A stretch of DNA of 62,792 nucleotides from Bacteroidota bacterium (GTDB taxonomy: Bacteria; Bacteroidota; Bacteroidia; Bacteroidales; WCHB1-69): NCBI GenBank assembly GCA_022708105.1, contig JAKIZI010000001.1:80942-143733 (forward strand). Direction: 5' to 3'. This document shows, piece after piece, positions 26,158 through 35,425 of the stretch. Position 1 is the stretch's first letter, and each line of letters opens with the position of its first letter. Below the pieces are notes generated by a model, which worked only from the letters and a program-made list of their open reading frames with translations, searched no databases and was not told the origin of the DNA. Position numbers and translations under genes: made by a program.

Positions 26158-26985
26158 TCATAGCTGTTCTATCATTTTGTAAAAGACGGTCTGTTTAATT
26201 TCTTTTATTGCTTTGTCTTTCTCGAATTTCTTTTTCTCGTCTTCGTAACTCTCAGGAACAGCGATTTCAACATTTAGAAACTTAAAATAGTATCTGGTGT
26301 ATGAATAATTTTCTATGTCGATTTTCTTATAATATATTTTATTTAGTGAATTATCAAGCTCTTGTTTAAGACCTTTTCTGTCGGCAAGAAGTTTTTTTAA
26401 TTCTTCAATAACTTTTGAGTTGTCTGCAAGTGTAATGAATACTGTCGGAAGGAGTTTTTCTATTGCTTTTTCAGGTTGTTTTAGTTGCTGATAAATGTCG
26501 GCATAGCGTAAAGCAGTATGAACGTCATTTGCGGCATATTCATTACCGCAAAAATGTAAGTATGGATAAGTAGTGTCAGACAAAGCGAAATAATGTAATG
26601 CTGTGTCATACTTTTTCTTAGCGTAATAAATCTCACTAAGCATTTTGCTTGCTCTGTGTCTGTAATTGGTGTATGGGTCAGCCATTATACCGCCACCTAA
26701 ATTTTCCTTTTCATTGAAATTACTTTCGAGAATCTCTTTGAATATTGGTATGGCTTTGTCATACTTCTTTTGAATAAAATAGATATAGCCAACATTATAA
26801 AACGCTTTTGGGTAAAGTTCGTTTTTTGAATGGTTATCTACGATATATTGATAGCCTTTAAGTGCTTCATCAAATTTCTCATCTTCAAAATATTTACTTG
26901 CTTCTTCAAAATAGTCAGAAGGCATTTTTTGTCCGTATGCTAAAAAAGAGAGGAATATTATCGATATGGAGAATAGGACTTTCAT
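26158..26985 (-). CDS. Secreted tetratricopeptide-repeat protein
   Basis: 275 residues with a signal peptide (MKVLFSISIIFLSFLAYGQ). At least three TPR units follow: YFEEASKYFEDEKFDEALKGYQYIVDN, AFYNVGYIYFIQKKYDKAIPIFKEIL and MLSEIYYAKKKYDTALHYFALSD. A fourth degenerate unit (ALRYADIYQQLKQPEKAIEKLL) is likely. TPRs act as protein-interaction scaffolds; the partner is unknown. Its start overlaps the stop of the upstream 530-aa gene by 4 bp (ATGA), so the two are translationally coupled and probably work together. The attC-like element begins 22 bp after its stop. Confidence 0.8.
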   Translation of the reverse strand: MKVLFSISIIFLSFLAYGQKMPSDYFEEASKYFEDEKFDEALKGYQYIVDNHSKNELYPKAFYNVGYIYFIQKKYDKAIPIFKEILESNFNEKENLGGGIMADPYTNYRHRASKMLSEIYYAKKKYDTALHYFALSDTTYPYLHFCGNEYAANDVHTALRYADIYQQLKQPEKAIEKLLPTVFITLADNSKVIEELKKLLADRKGLKQELDNSLNKIYYKKIDIENYSYTRYYFKFLNVEIAVPESYEDEKKKFEKDKAIKEIKQTVFYKMIEQL

Positions 26986-28574
26986 AGGTTGATATTGAAT
27001 TGATAAAAAGAATGTTTCTTAACGCCATAAAAAGTTAAACTCATTCCATCAAAAAAGTAACTATCAGAAACAATGTAATCAACATCATCAATTTCTTTGT
27101 AAACCTGGTTGTTTACAATAATTAGAAATTTTCCTTTTTCAACTTTTTGTATTGCAAAAAATCCATTATCGTTAAATGCACCTACAACAATAGTCCCTTG
27201 TTCTTTGTCTTTTGAAAAGTTTCTTTCCTTAATGGGAATCAATGGTTTTGAGAAATTACCATTAAAAACAAAATATCCTTGATTGTCATACTCAAGATAG
27301 AAAAGCGAATTTCCATTCTCTGTTTTACCACGAACGAAATTGTAAGGCAAAACTTCTTTATGTGGCTCAATTAAAAAGTTTGAGTTCTTAGGTATTGGGT
27401 TAAAAATTAACTTTTCGTCTTGATATAAGTAAATAGAATCGTCTGTTTTGAAATAATGAATTGATTCGCCTTTTGGACTTATGTAAAGTGGTGTTGCTCT
27501 TACACCGTGTTTGGTCAATGGCTCTTTTAATTTTTCTCCTTTTACGAATTTGAAAAGATAATAGTTCTTTATTCCAAAAAAGGCAAAGTTTCCACTTCGG
27601 TCGAGGCTTGGAAAAAATATTTCATCAAATTGGTGCGAATAAATTTCTCCATTCACGTTGATTTTATTTTTGCCTTTTTCGCCAAATGAATATAAAAAGT
27701 TTTTTTTGTCAATGAGAGTAATGTGAGAAACGAATTTAATGTCCTTGTGAAGTATGTCATTAATTGCAATGTAATAAGGTCCATTGTCATCACCGCTGTA
27801 ATAATAAGCTCCATTTTCTTTCAATTCATAATCCCAAACAGTTCTTACATACCCAAGAACTGTATCCATTGAATGAACGAAAAACATATAGTTATACTTT
27901 CCAATTGGTTGTTCGGGTCTTTTTCCTTTGGCAAAAATGTATATTCCGTTGTTGTTTATTGCCAATTGGTTATACCTGAATTTTGAACTGTCTATAAGCT
28001 TGTCATTCACAAACAGTTTGTATAGAGAATCTTGTTTAATGAAATATATTACATTCCCGTTTTCGCTGAATGCGACCCAATCTCTCTCGGAAATGTAAGA
28101 CTTTTCGACCTGCTCCTTTTGATTTTGGGAAACAAGTCTGCCATTAATGTAGTTATAAACGGAATCATTTAAGGTAGTCGTAATTGCAATATTCTCTTTT
28201 GTATTACTGGTTTGATAGTTTTCAATTTTGCCAATAGCTGTTCCATAAACTTTTGTTCCTTTTGCATTTTTGTAGTAAAAAGGTTTGTCTTTGGGGTCTG
28301 AATATGAATTTGTATAGTTGATTTCTCCACCATTACCATACGTTGAACCTATAAATTTGAAGCCACCAATCGTGTCCTTGTTTGTTACAAAAAAATTTTG
28401 CCCGTTTTTTTTAATTACAAAGCAATAGTTACCCTGTCTGTCAAATGAGATTTTACTTGAATTAAGGTAAAGTGAATCTTTGTTGTCGGTGAGTATAAGT
28501 CGTTCCGTTATTATTTGTCCGTTTGTAGTCAAATAAGTTAGAAGTCCTATCAATATGTTTATTAAGTTTCTCAA
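26982..28574 (-). CDS. Secreted protein, possibly beta-propeller, TTG start
   Basis: 530 residues. The only usable start is TTG at 28574, because a stop codon lies five codons upstream and no ATG precedes the hydrophobic signal segment (NLINILIGLLTYLTTNGQ). The mature chain has many strand-turn blocks of the type FDRQGNYCFVIKKNGQNFFVTNKDTIGG, SENGNVIYFIKQDSLYKLFVNDKLIDS and FDEIFFPSLDRSGNFAFFGIKNYYLF. These recur every 40-60 residues and suggest a beta-propeller of weak WD/PD40 type. No family is recognised with confidence. It is the first gene of a two-gene operon with the TPR protein, from a promoter at 28619-28626. Confidence 0.7.
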   Translation of the reverse strand: MRNLINILIGLLTYLTTNGQIITERLILTDNKDSLYLNSSKISFDRQGNYCFVIKKNGQNFFVTNKDTIGGFKFIGSTYGNGGEINYTNSYSDPKDKPFYYKNAKGTKVYGTAIGKIENYQTSNTKENIAITTTLNDSVYNYINGRLVSQNQKEQVEKSYISERDWVAFSENGNVIYFIKQDSLYKLFVNDKLIDSSKFRYNQLAINNNGIYIFAKGKRPEQPIGKYNYMFFVHSMDTVLGYVRTVWDYELKENGAYYYSGDDNGPYYIAINDILHKDIKFVSHITLIDKKNFLYSFGEKGKNKINVNGEIYSHQFDEIFFPSLDRSGNFAFFGIKNYYLFKFVKGEKLKEPLTKHGVRATPLYISPKGESIHYFKTDDSIYLYQDEKLIFNPIPKNSNFLIEPHKEVLPYNFVRGKTENGNSLFYLEYDNQGYFVFNGNFSKPLIPIKERNFSKDKEQGTIVVGAFNDNGFFAIQKVEKGKFLIIVNNQVYKEIDDVDYIVSDSYFFDGMSLTFYGVKKHSFYQFNINL

Positions 28575-28612
28575 TTTTCTCGTTTTTTAAGCTACCGCAT
28601 AATAGGTTATTT

Positions 28613-28749
28613 ACCCAACAAATATAAAACTTTCGTAAATACAAATCTTATAATATTCGTAAATAAAATTTTGTATTTATGATAACAGAATGATAATAAA
28701 CAATATAAAAAATATTTTTTTTAATATTTACGACTGTTGCCTATCTTTG
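28613..28749. promoter_or_regulatory. Divergent promoters with symmetrical TATTTACG boxes
   Basis: The minus-strand -7 box TATATTTG (28619-28626) drives the 530-aa gene. The plus-strand -7 box TATCTTTG (28742-28749) faces away from it. A TATTTACG box lies just upstream of each: minus strand 28634-28641 (7 bp from its -7 box) and plus strand 28725-28732 (9 bp from its -7 box). A third copy lies at 28658-28665 on the minus strand. This arrangement suggests a shared operator. Confidence 0.5.
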
Positions 28750-28888
28750 CAATTGCACCATAATTTAGGAAGTAATGAACATAAATAATTTGCTTCAACA
28801 TTTGAACAACGATTGCGTTTACAACGGTCTGGCGATGCATATATACGCAATTACAAATCACCGCAAAGGCGCTAAGACGCAAAGGTTT

Positions 28889-29058
28889 TGCCATCCGCGG
28901 CGTGAGGGCGTAGGCGGAAAGCCCGCAAGGTCCGGAAGCCGATGTGGACGCTGCTGCAAAAGAGCGACCGGAGGAAGCTCCTTTTGCAGCTTTGCGGCCA
29001 CACGGCTTTCGGCCGCGGACTTGGAGCCGGAGACCGGCGGCGAAGCCGACACGCCCTA
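28889..29058 (+). repeat. GC-rich dispersed element, copy D
   Basis: About 170 bp, aligned with copy C from TGCCATCC to CACGCCC. The central hairpin arms are perfect here too, at 28953-28962 and 28981-28990 (GCTGCAAAAG / CTTTTGCAGC). Their sequence differs from copies A and C at paired positions. The 5' flank (CACCGCAAAGGCGCTAAGAC) differs from that of B and C. Confidence 0.85.
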
Positions 29059-29179
29059 ATAAATATTATGATGATTCAGCAACTTATGGAGCTCTATTTT
29101 ATCTATTGAATTTTCTATTTCAGAAATGAGGAAAAGATAGGGGAAATGGCAAGAAACAAGTTTAATTGTGTATTTTTTG

Positions 29180-29187
29180 TATTTTTG
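29180..29187 (+). promoter_or_regulatory. -7 promoter box of the 1545-aa T9SS protein gene
   Basis: TATTTTTG, 30 bp before the start codon. Confidence 0.55.
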
Positions 29188-29217
29188 CATTTTTAATCAA
29201 TATCGTTTAATTTTATT

Positions 29218-32200
29218 ATGATGAATCGGAAGAATTTCTTATTTTTGATTGTTGCGCTGTTTGTTTGTACTTTGTCAGCATTTTCCTCTCTCCCAACACC
29301 TACTTTATCAACACCATCGAATGGTGCGGTTTCGCAAAATCCGAATGTAACCCTTTATTGGAGTTCTGTTTCGGGAGCCAACCGATATGAATATAAATTG
29401 AGCACCAATGCTCAAATGTTGAATGCCACCGGAAGCAGTGTGAGCAATAGCTACACCTCAACCTCTAATTTGCTTTTTGGGATGACCTATTACTGGCAAG
29501 TACGGGCAATAAAGACCTCCGCCCCTGCCGACTCCTCTTCTTGGTCGGCCATTCGGAGTTTTACCGTGACCAATTCCCCGATTACCTTATCAACCCCTTC
29601 AAACGGAGCAACGAATGTAAATCCAAATGTTACCCTCTATTGGTCTTCGCAAGATGGAATTAACTATTATGATTATCAAGTAGATGTAAGTCCTTCTTTC
29701 AATTCCTCCCAATTAATTTCCGGCAATCGCAGTAGCAGCTACTCATACGTGGGAATGTCCAATCTGCTATTCGGAACCACCTATTATTGGCGGGTTCGAG
29801 CCAGACATTCGGCCGACACATTGGCATGGTCAACGGTGCGCAGTTTTACTGTAACCAACACTCCCATAACCCTTTCAACGCCTTCAAACGGAGCAACGAA
29901 TGTCAATCCAAATGTAACCCTCTACTGGTCATCACAAGACGGGATTAATTATTATGATTATCAAGTCGATGTGACTCCTTCTTTCAATTCCCCTCAATTA
30001 ATTTCCGGTAATCGCAGCAGCAGCTACTCATACGTAGGAATGTCCAATCTACTATTCGGAACCACTTATTATTGGAGGGTACGAGCCAGACATTCGGCCG
30101 ACACATTGGCATGGTCAACGGTGCGCAGTTTTACTGTAACCAACACTCCCATAACCCTTTCGACACCCTCGAACGGAGCTGTGAATGTCAATCCGAATGT
30201 AACCCTCTATTGGTCATCACAAGACGGGATTAATTATTATGATTATCAAGTGGATGTGACTCCTTCTTTCAATTCGCCCCAATTGATTTCCGGCAATCGC
30301 AGCAGCAGCTACTCATACGTAGGAATGTCCAATCTGCTATTCGGAACCACTTATTATTGGAGGGTACGAGCCAGACATTCGGCCGACACATTGGCATGGT
30401 CAACGGTGCGCAGTTTTACTGTAACCAACACTCCCATAACCCTTTCAACACCCTCGAACGGAGCAGTGAATATCAATCCGAATGTAACACTCTATTGGTC
30501 CTCGCAAGATGGAATTAATTACTATGATTATCAATATGACACAACGCCCAATTTCAATTCTCCGTTGCTTGTTTCGAGCAGTCGTCCGAGTAGTTACAGT
30601 TATGTCAACACTTCTAACTTACGATTTGGAATGACCTATTATTGGCGGGTTCGGGCACGCCATTCGGCCGACACCCTTGCATGGTCTACTGTGTGGCATT
30701 TTACTGTCACGAACAACCCTATTTCGCTCTCTTCGCCATCCAATAATTCAATCAATCAAGCAATTAACGTTACCCTTTATTGGAACTCATTAGACGGGAT
30801 CAACTACTACGATTATCAATTGGATACAACGCCGAACTTCAATTCGCCCATACTCATTTCAACTTCCCGTCCTAGTAGCTACAGCTATGCGAACACCTCC
30901 AATCTCTTATTTGGGACGACTTACTATTGGAGAGTTAGAGCCCGTCACAGTGCCGATACAACACAATGGTCTGCCACCTGGAATTTTACGACCATATTGA
31001 CGCAACCGACACTCTCTTCTCCTTCCAACGGAGCTTTGAATCAGGACCCGAATGTAACTCTTTACTGGAATTCATTCAGTGGAATCAGTTATTATGAGTA
31101 TGAATTGGACACCACACCCAATTTCAACTCCCCGATTTTGATTTCTGCATCACGTCCGGGAAGTTACTCCTATGTATCAACCTCAAATTTACTTTTCGGA
31201 AAAACCTATTATTGGAGAATGCGAGCCCGCAATACGAACGATGTAACCCAATGGTCGGCCGTGTGGCATTTTACCGTCACCAATGGTCCGATTACACTTA
31301 GTTCTCCCTCAAATGGAGTTGTCAATCAGGATCCCAACGTAACGCTCTATTGGAATTCTCAAAATGGAATTAATTATTATGATTATCAGTTAGATACAAC
31401 CCCTAATTTTAACTCCCCACTGCTCATTTCTACGAGTCGGCCAAGTAGTTACAGTTACGTCAGCACCTCAAATCTATTATTTGGAAAAACCTACTACTGG
31501 AGAGTCAGATGTCGCCACTCTGCCGATACGATGCAGTGGTCGGCAATTCGTTCTTTTACGACAACCGCCAATGCCATTACCCTCAGCAGTCCATCTAATG
31601 GAGCAACCAATGTAATGACCAATGTAACCCTTTATTGGAATTCAATGAATGGCATTAACTATTATGACTATCAGTTGGACACCACGCCGAATTTCAATTC
31701 TCCGTTACTCATTTCAACTTCACGCCCAAGCAGTTACAGTTATGTCAGCACTTCAAATTTACTCTTCGGCAAGACTTATTATTGGCGGGTAAGAGCGCGA
31801 CACTCTGCAGATACAACACAATGGTCAACTGTATGGCGTTTTACTACGATGCTTACCCAACCGATGCTCTCTTCTCCGGCAAACGGAGCAGTCAATATTG
31901 CTCCCAACGTAACTCTATATTGGAATTCATTTGATGGTGTTACCTATTATGATTATGAATATGACACTACGCCCAATTTTAATTCTCCGTTACTGGTTTC
32001 GAGTTCTCGAACAGGAAGCTACTCTTATGTATCTACCTCAAATTTACTATTTGGAACTACCTACTATTGGCGGGTACGCGCCCGAAATTCAAGCGACATT
32101 ACGGCGTGGTCGGCTGTGTGGAGTTTTACCACACTCACTGGTCCTGTTACCTTGTCAACTCCATCCAACGGAGCCATGAACCAGGATGCCAATGTGACGC

Positions 32201-33855
32201 TTTACTGGAATTCGGTTAATGGAATTAATTACTATGATTTTCAATACGATACCACTGCCAACTTCAACTCTCCTTTGCTCACTTCCTCTTCCCGAACTAG
32301 TAGCTATAGCTATGTTTCTTCTTCGAATTTACGATTTGGCACTACTTATTATTGGCGTGTAAGAGCGAGACATTCGGCGGATACGATGTCATGGTCTGCA
32401 ATCCGCAGCTTTACGACGCTGGACGGTTTAACCCTTTCTTCGCCTGCGAATGGAGCTACCAATATAGCCACCAATCCTACCCTCTACTGGAATTCATTGA
32501 ATGGAGTTATAAACTACGAATATCAATGCGATGTTACCCCCCAATTCAACTCCGGACTCCTCATCAGTGGCAGCAGGACCTCTTCCTATTCTTATTATGC
32601 CCTTTCCAATTTAACCTTTGGAACGACCTATTACTGGAGAGTGCGTGCCCGACATGCGGCAGATACAACTCAATGGTCAACCGTTTGGAGTTTTACAACT
32701 CCTTACCAAATGGCCTCTGCCCCCAATTTGCTCTCCCCCGCCAACCAATCTTCCAATATTCCCTGCCTCGGAACTACCCTTAGCTGGTCTTCTGCACCGG
32801 GGGCAAACTATTACGAAATTATGATGGCCGATAACCCGAACTTTACCAACCCATCTGTGGATACAACCTCCTCTCTGTCGCTCTTTACCGGTTCCCTTCC
32901 ATGCCTGACTACCTTGTATTGGCGTGTCCGCGGAGCCGATAATTTCGGTTACACCCCTTGGTCTGCCGTATGGTCGTTTACAACGAACAATACCCAAATT
33001 CCCGATACGCTGGATGCTCCCATTTTGGTTTCCCCGGGAAACTTATCCACCTATATTCCATGGACCGGCACAATGTTGATTTGGAACACCGTTCAAGATG
33101 CTACTTTCTACGAATATGAATATGCCGATAATCCGAATTTTACCAACTCATTTACCGGAAGAACCTCCGGATTATCCTATTTTACAGACACACTTGCCAT
33201 GAATACCACCTATTACTGGCATGTGCGTGCCGGAAACGGAACCGACTATTCGCCATGGTCTGTGGTATGGTCGTTTACTACCGATTCACTGATTCCAAGT
33301 AATCCGCTCACGGCTCCGACGTTGATTAGTCCGCAAGACTTAACAATTAATGTACCTTACTCCGGAGCTACTTTACAATGGAGTGTGGTTTCACAGGCAA
33401 CTTTCTACGAATATCAATATGCCGACAACGCCGGATTTGCCAATGCAATCGTGGGAACAACTACTGCCACATCTTATTTCACCGGCGCTTTGGCCATGGA
33501 TACTACCTACTATTGGAAAGTACGTGCCGGCAACGGAACCGACTATTCGTCGTGGTCTGAAGTGTGGTCTTTTACCACCGATTTTGCCAGCGGAATTCAT
33601 GATGCAGACATTTCAAATATCACCTTATACCCGAATCCGGCTTCGCAACAAGTTACCTTGAATAATGAATCCGGCTGGGACGGAATTTCCCAAATCAAAA
33701 TTGTGGATATGCTTGGTAGAGAAATTCTTAATATGGTACCGGCTTCGAGCAACCAAATTCAAATTGAAGTATCCTCATGGCAAGCAGGCCTCTATTATGT
33801 GATTGTTCAAGAAAGCAAAAGAAAAATCGCCTTACCGTTAGTTATAAACAACTAA
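29218..33855 (+). CDS. Multi-FN3-like secreted protein with T9SS type A sorting domain
   Basis: 1545 residues with a signal peptide (MNRKNFLFLIVALFVCTLSAFS; a tandem Met precedes it). It has 15 tandem modules of about 95 residues built on TLSTPSNGATNVNPNVTLYWSS...YYWRVRARHSADT.AWS..RSFT, with the strand spacing of fibronectin type III-like domains. Modules 2-4 are almost identical, also in DNA; modules 13-15 are divergent (LLSPANQSSNIPCLGTTLSW). The C-terminus (ITLYPNPASQQVTLNN..., VDMLGREI, W.AGLYYVIV) is a Por-secretion/T9SS type A domain, so the protein is exported through the outer membrane and probably anchored. There is no catalytic domain; an adhesive or structural role is inferred. 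Confidence 0.9.
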   Translation: MMNRKNFLFLIVALFVCTLSAFSSLPTPTLSTPSNGAVSQNPNVTLYWSSVSGANRYEYKLSTNAQMLNATGSSVSNSYTSTSNLLFGMTYYWQVRAIKTSAPADSSSWSAIRSFTVTNSPITLSTPSNGATNVNPNVTLYWSSQDGINYYDYQVDVSPSFNSSQLISGNRSSSYSYVGMSNLLFGTTYYWRVRARHSADTLAWSTVRSFTVTNTPITLSTPSNGATNVNPNVTLYWSSQDGINYYDYQVDVTPSFNSPQLISGNRSSSYSYVGMSNLLFGTTYYWRVRARHSADTLAWSTVRSFTVTNTPITLSTPSNGAVNVNPNVTLYWSSQDGINYYDYQVDVTPSFNSPQLISGNRSSSYSYVGMSNLLFGTTYYWRVRARHSADTLAWSTVRSFTVTNTPITLSTPSNGAVNINPNVTLYWSSQDGINYYDYQYDTTPNFNSPLLVSSSRPSSYSYVNTSNLRFGMTYYWRVRARHSADTLAWSTVWHFTVTNNPISLSSPSNNSINQAINVTLYWNSLDGINYYDYQLDTTPNFNSPILISTSRPSSYSYANTSNLLFGTTYYWRVRARHSADTTQWSATWNFTTILTQPTLSSPSNGALNQDPNVTLYWNSFSGISYYEYELDTTPNFNSPILISASRPGSYSYVSTSNLLFGKTYYWRMRARNTNDVTQWSAVWHFTVTNGPITLSSPSNGVVNQDPNVTLYWNSQNGINYYDYQLDTTPNFNSPLLISTSRPSSYSYVSTSNLLFGKTYYWRVRCRHSADTMQWSAIRSFTTTANAITLSSPSNGATNVMTNVTLYWNSMNGINYYDYQLDTTPNFNSPLLISTSRPSSYSYVSTSNLLFGKTYYWRVRARHSADTTQWSTVWRFTTMLTQPMLSSPANGAVNIAPNVTLYWNSFDGVTYYDYEYDTTPNFNSPLLVSSSRTGSYSYVSTSNLLFGTTYYWRVRARNSSDITAWSAVWSFTTLTGPVTLSTPSNGAMNQDANVTLYWNSVNGINYYDFQYDTTANFNSPLLTSSSRTSSYSYVSSSNLRFGTTYYWRVRARHSADTMSWSAIRSFTTLDGLTLSSPANGATNIATNPTLYWNSLNGVINYEYQCDVTPQFNSGLLISGSRTSSYSYYALSNLTFGTTYYWRVRARHAADTTQWSTVWSFTTPYQMASAPNLLSPANQSSNIPCLGTTLSWSSAPGANYYEIMMADNPNFTNPSVDTTSSLSLFTGSLPCLTTLYWRVRGADNFGYTPWSAVWSFTTNNTQIPDTLDAPILVSPGNLSTYIPWTGTMLIWNTVQDATFYEYEYADNPNFTNSFTGRTSGLSYFTDTLAMNTTYYWHVRAGNGTDYSPWSVVWSFTTDSLIPSNPLTAPTLISPQDLTINVPYSGATLQWSVVSQATFYEYQYADNAGFANAIVGTTTATSYFTGALAMDTTYYWKVRAGNGTDYSSWSEVWSFTTDFASGIHDADISNITLYPNPASQQVTLNNESGWDGISQIKIVDMLGREILNMVPASSNQIQIEVSSWQAGLYYVIVQESKRKIALPLVINN

Positions 33856-33925
33856 TTGAATATGAGTTACAAATTAATCCATAAAAGAATAGAAGAAAAC
33901 ATTTGATTATGTGGAAAAAATATTT

Positions 33926-33933
33926 TAAATTTG
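33926..33933 (+). promoter_or_regulatory. -7 promoter box of the cDPG-synthase-like gene
   Basis: TAAATTTG, 59 bp before the ATG. Confidence 0.55.
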
Positions 33934-33992
33934 CACCTCTTTTTAAATAAGATATTAATAGTCACAATATACAAATTTAAATCAATTTTTTT

Positions 33993-35354
33993 ATGAAAAG
34001 AAATGTCATTATTATTGGAGCTGCCGGAAGAGATTTCCACAACTTCAACACCTATTTCAGAGGAAACAAGAATTACAATGTCGTCGCATTTACGGCAGAA
34101 CAAATCCCCGGAATTGACGGAAGACCTTACCCGAAAGAATTAGCCGGTGCGGACCTCTATCCGAAGGGTATTCCAATTTTCCCTGAATCACAACTTCCTG
34201 AATTAATCAAGAAATATAAAGTAGATGAGTGTGTATTTGCATATAGCGACAAACCTTATCCATACGTGATGAAAGTAAGTGCCATCGTTAATGCAGCAGG
34301 TGCCAATTTCACACTTATGGGTTCCAATGATACGATGATCAAATCGACCAAACCGGTGATTGCCGTTGGTGCAACGAGAACCGGATGTGGTAAATCCCAA
34401 ACTTCGAGAAGAATTATTGAAATCCTTACCGGAATGGGACTTAAAGTGGTTGCCGTTCGTCACCCCATGCCTTACGATCCAGATTTGAACAAGCAAAAAG
34501 TACAACGTTTTGCTACCGTAGCCGACCTTAAAAAACACAACTGCACCATCGAAGAAATGGAAGAGTATGAACCGCACGTGGTTACCAAAAGAAATGTGAT
34601 TTATGCCGGTGTAGATTATGAAGCAATCCTTCGCGAAGCAGAAAAAGATCCCGATGGTTGTGACGTAGTTTTGTGGGACGGTGGAAACAATGACTTCCCA
34701 TTCTACAAACCTGATTTATTCGTTGGAGTAGCCGATCCTCTTCGTCCGGGTGCTGAAGTGAGCTACTATCCGGGAGAAGTTGTAGCCCGTACAGCGGATG
34801 TGATTGTAATTAATAAAATAGACTCTGCCTCTCTTGACAATATCAATCAGGTAAGAGCTAATTTGGCTGCGATCAATCCTAAAGCTACCATTATTGATGC
34901 CGCTTCTGTCCTGACAATTGATAAACCTGAATTAATCAAAGGAAAAAAAGTATTGGTTATTGAAGATGGTCCAACCCTTACCCACGGTGAAATGAAAATC
35001 GGAGCAGGTACAGTAGCTGCCATGAAATACGGTGCCGCCGAAATGGTCGACCCGAGACCTTATACTGTTGGCTCACTCACAGAAACCTTTAAAACCTATC
35101 CTAACATCGGAACATTGCTTCCGGCTATGGGCTACGGCGAAAAACAGATGAAAGACCTCGAAAAAACCATTGCTAAAGTTCCTTGTGACGCAGTTGTTAT
35201 CGGAACTCCGATTGATTTGGTTCGTTTTATCAACATCAAACAACCGGTGGTTAAAATCGGTTATGAACTCCAAGAAATTGGTCAACCCGACCTCGAAGGA
35301 ATCCTCAAAGATTTCGTTAAGAAACATAAATTGGATAAAAAAGGCAAAAAATAG
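33993..35354 (+). CDS. Cyclic 2,3-diphosphoglycerate synthase-like P-loop protein
   Basis: 453 residues. An N-terminal Rossmann-like domain (MKRNVIIIGAAGRDFHNFNTYFRG) is followed by a P-loop NTPase core: Walker A GATRTGCGKSQTSR near residues 127-140, then VVLWDGGNNDFPFYKPDLFVGVADP and VIVINKIDSA, a GTPase-like specificity motif (NKxD). C-terminal stretches include EDGPTLTHGEMKIGAGTVAAMKYGA. This is the family annotated in archaea and bacteria as cyclic 2,3-diphosphoglycerate synthase, which closes 2,3-DPG to its cyclic form with ATP. In bacteria the reaction is mostly unproven, so the function is tentative. The gene is monocistronic, with its own promoter and terminator. Confidence 0.8.
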   Translation: MKRNVIIIGAAGRDFHNFNTYFRGNKNYNVVAFTAEQIPGIDGRPYPKELAGADLYPKGIPIFPESQLPELIKKYKVDECVFAYSDKPYPYVMKVSAIVNAAGANFTLMGSNDTMIKSTKPVIAVGATRTGCGKSQTSRRIIEILTGMGLKVVAVRHPMPYDPDLNKQKVQRFATVADLKKHNCTIEEMEEYEPHVVTKRNVIYAGVDYEAILREAEKDPDGCDVVLWDGGNNDFPFYKPDLFVGVADPLRPGAEVSYYPGEVVARTADVIVINKIDSASLDNINQVRANLAAINPKATIIDAASVLTIDKPELIKGKKVLVIEDGPTLTHGEMKIGAGTVAAMKYGAAEMVDPRPYTVGSLTETFKTYPNIGTLLPAMGYGEKQMKDLEKTIAKVPCDAVVIGTPIDLVRFINIKQPVVKIGYELQEIGQPDLEGILKDFVKKHKLDKKGKK

Positions 35355-35377
35355 TCTTTTAAAATCTATAAAATCAA

Positions 35378-35407
35378 AGAGCTGCCTCATCAGGTAGCTC
35401 TTTTTTT
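35378..35407 (+). terminator. Rho-independent terminator
   Basis: 10-bp stem AGAGCTGCCT / AGGTAGCTCT (one G-T pair), 4-nt loop, then a T-run, 24 bp after the preceding stop codon. Confidence 0.88.
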
Positions 35408-35425
35408 ATTTAAATGATCTTAAGA

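Larger units (their letters stand above)
28575..29217. other. Intergenic region with orphan promoter and GC-rich element
   Basis: 643 bp. Apart from the divergent promoter region it holds a plus-strand start (MNINNLLQHLNNDCVYNG..., 28775) that runs after about 28 codons into GC-rich copy D. This looks like a gene cut off by the element, or no gene. The end carries the promoter of the 1545-aa protein. Confidence 0.6.

Noticed and set aside
25976..26161. Extended start of the secreted protein at 25310
   Set aside because: The extra 62 codons lie in the attC-like hairpin and would bury a good signal peptide inside the protein.
28775..29059. 94-codon plus-strand gene after the TATCTTTG promoter
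   Set aside because: Only the first ~28 codons are ordinary sequence; the rest is translated GC-rich element. Treated as a possible remnant, not a gene.
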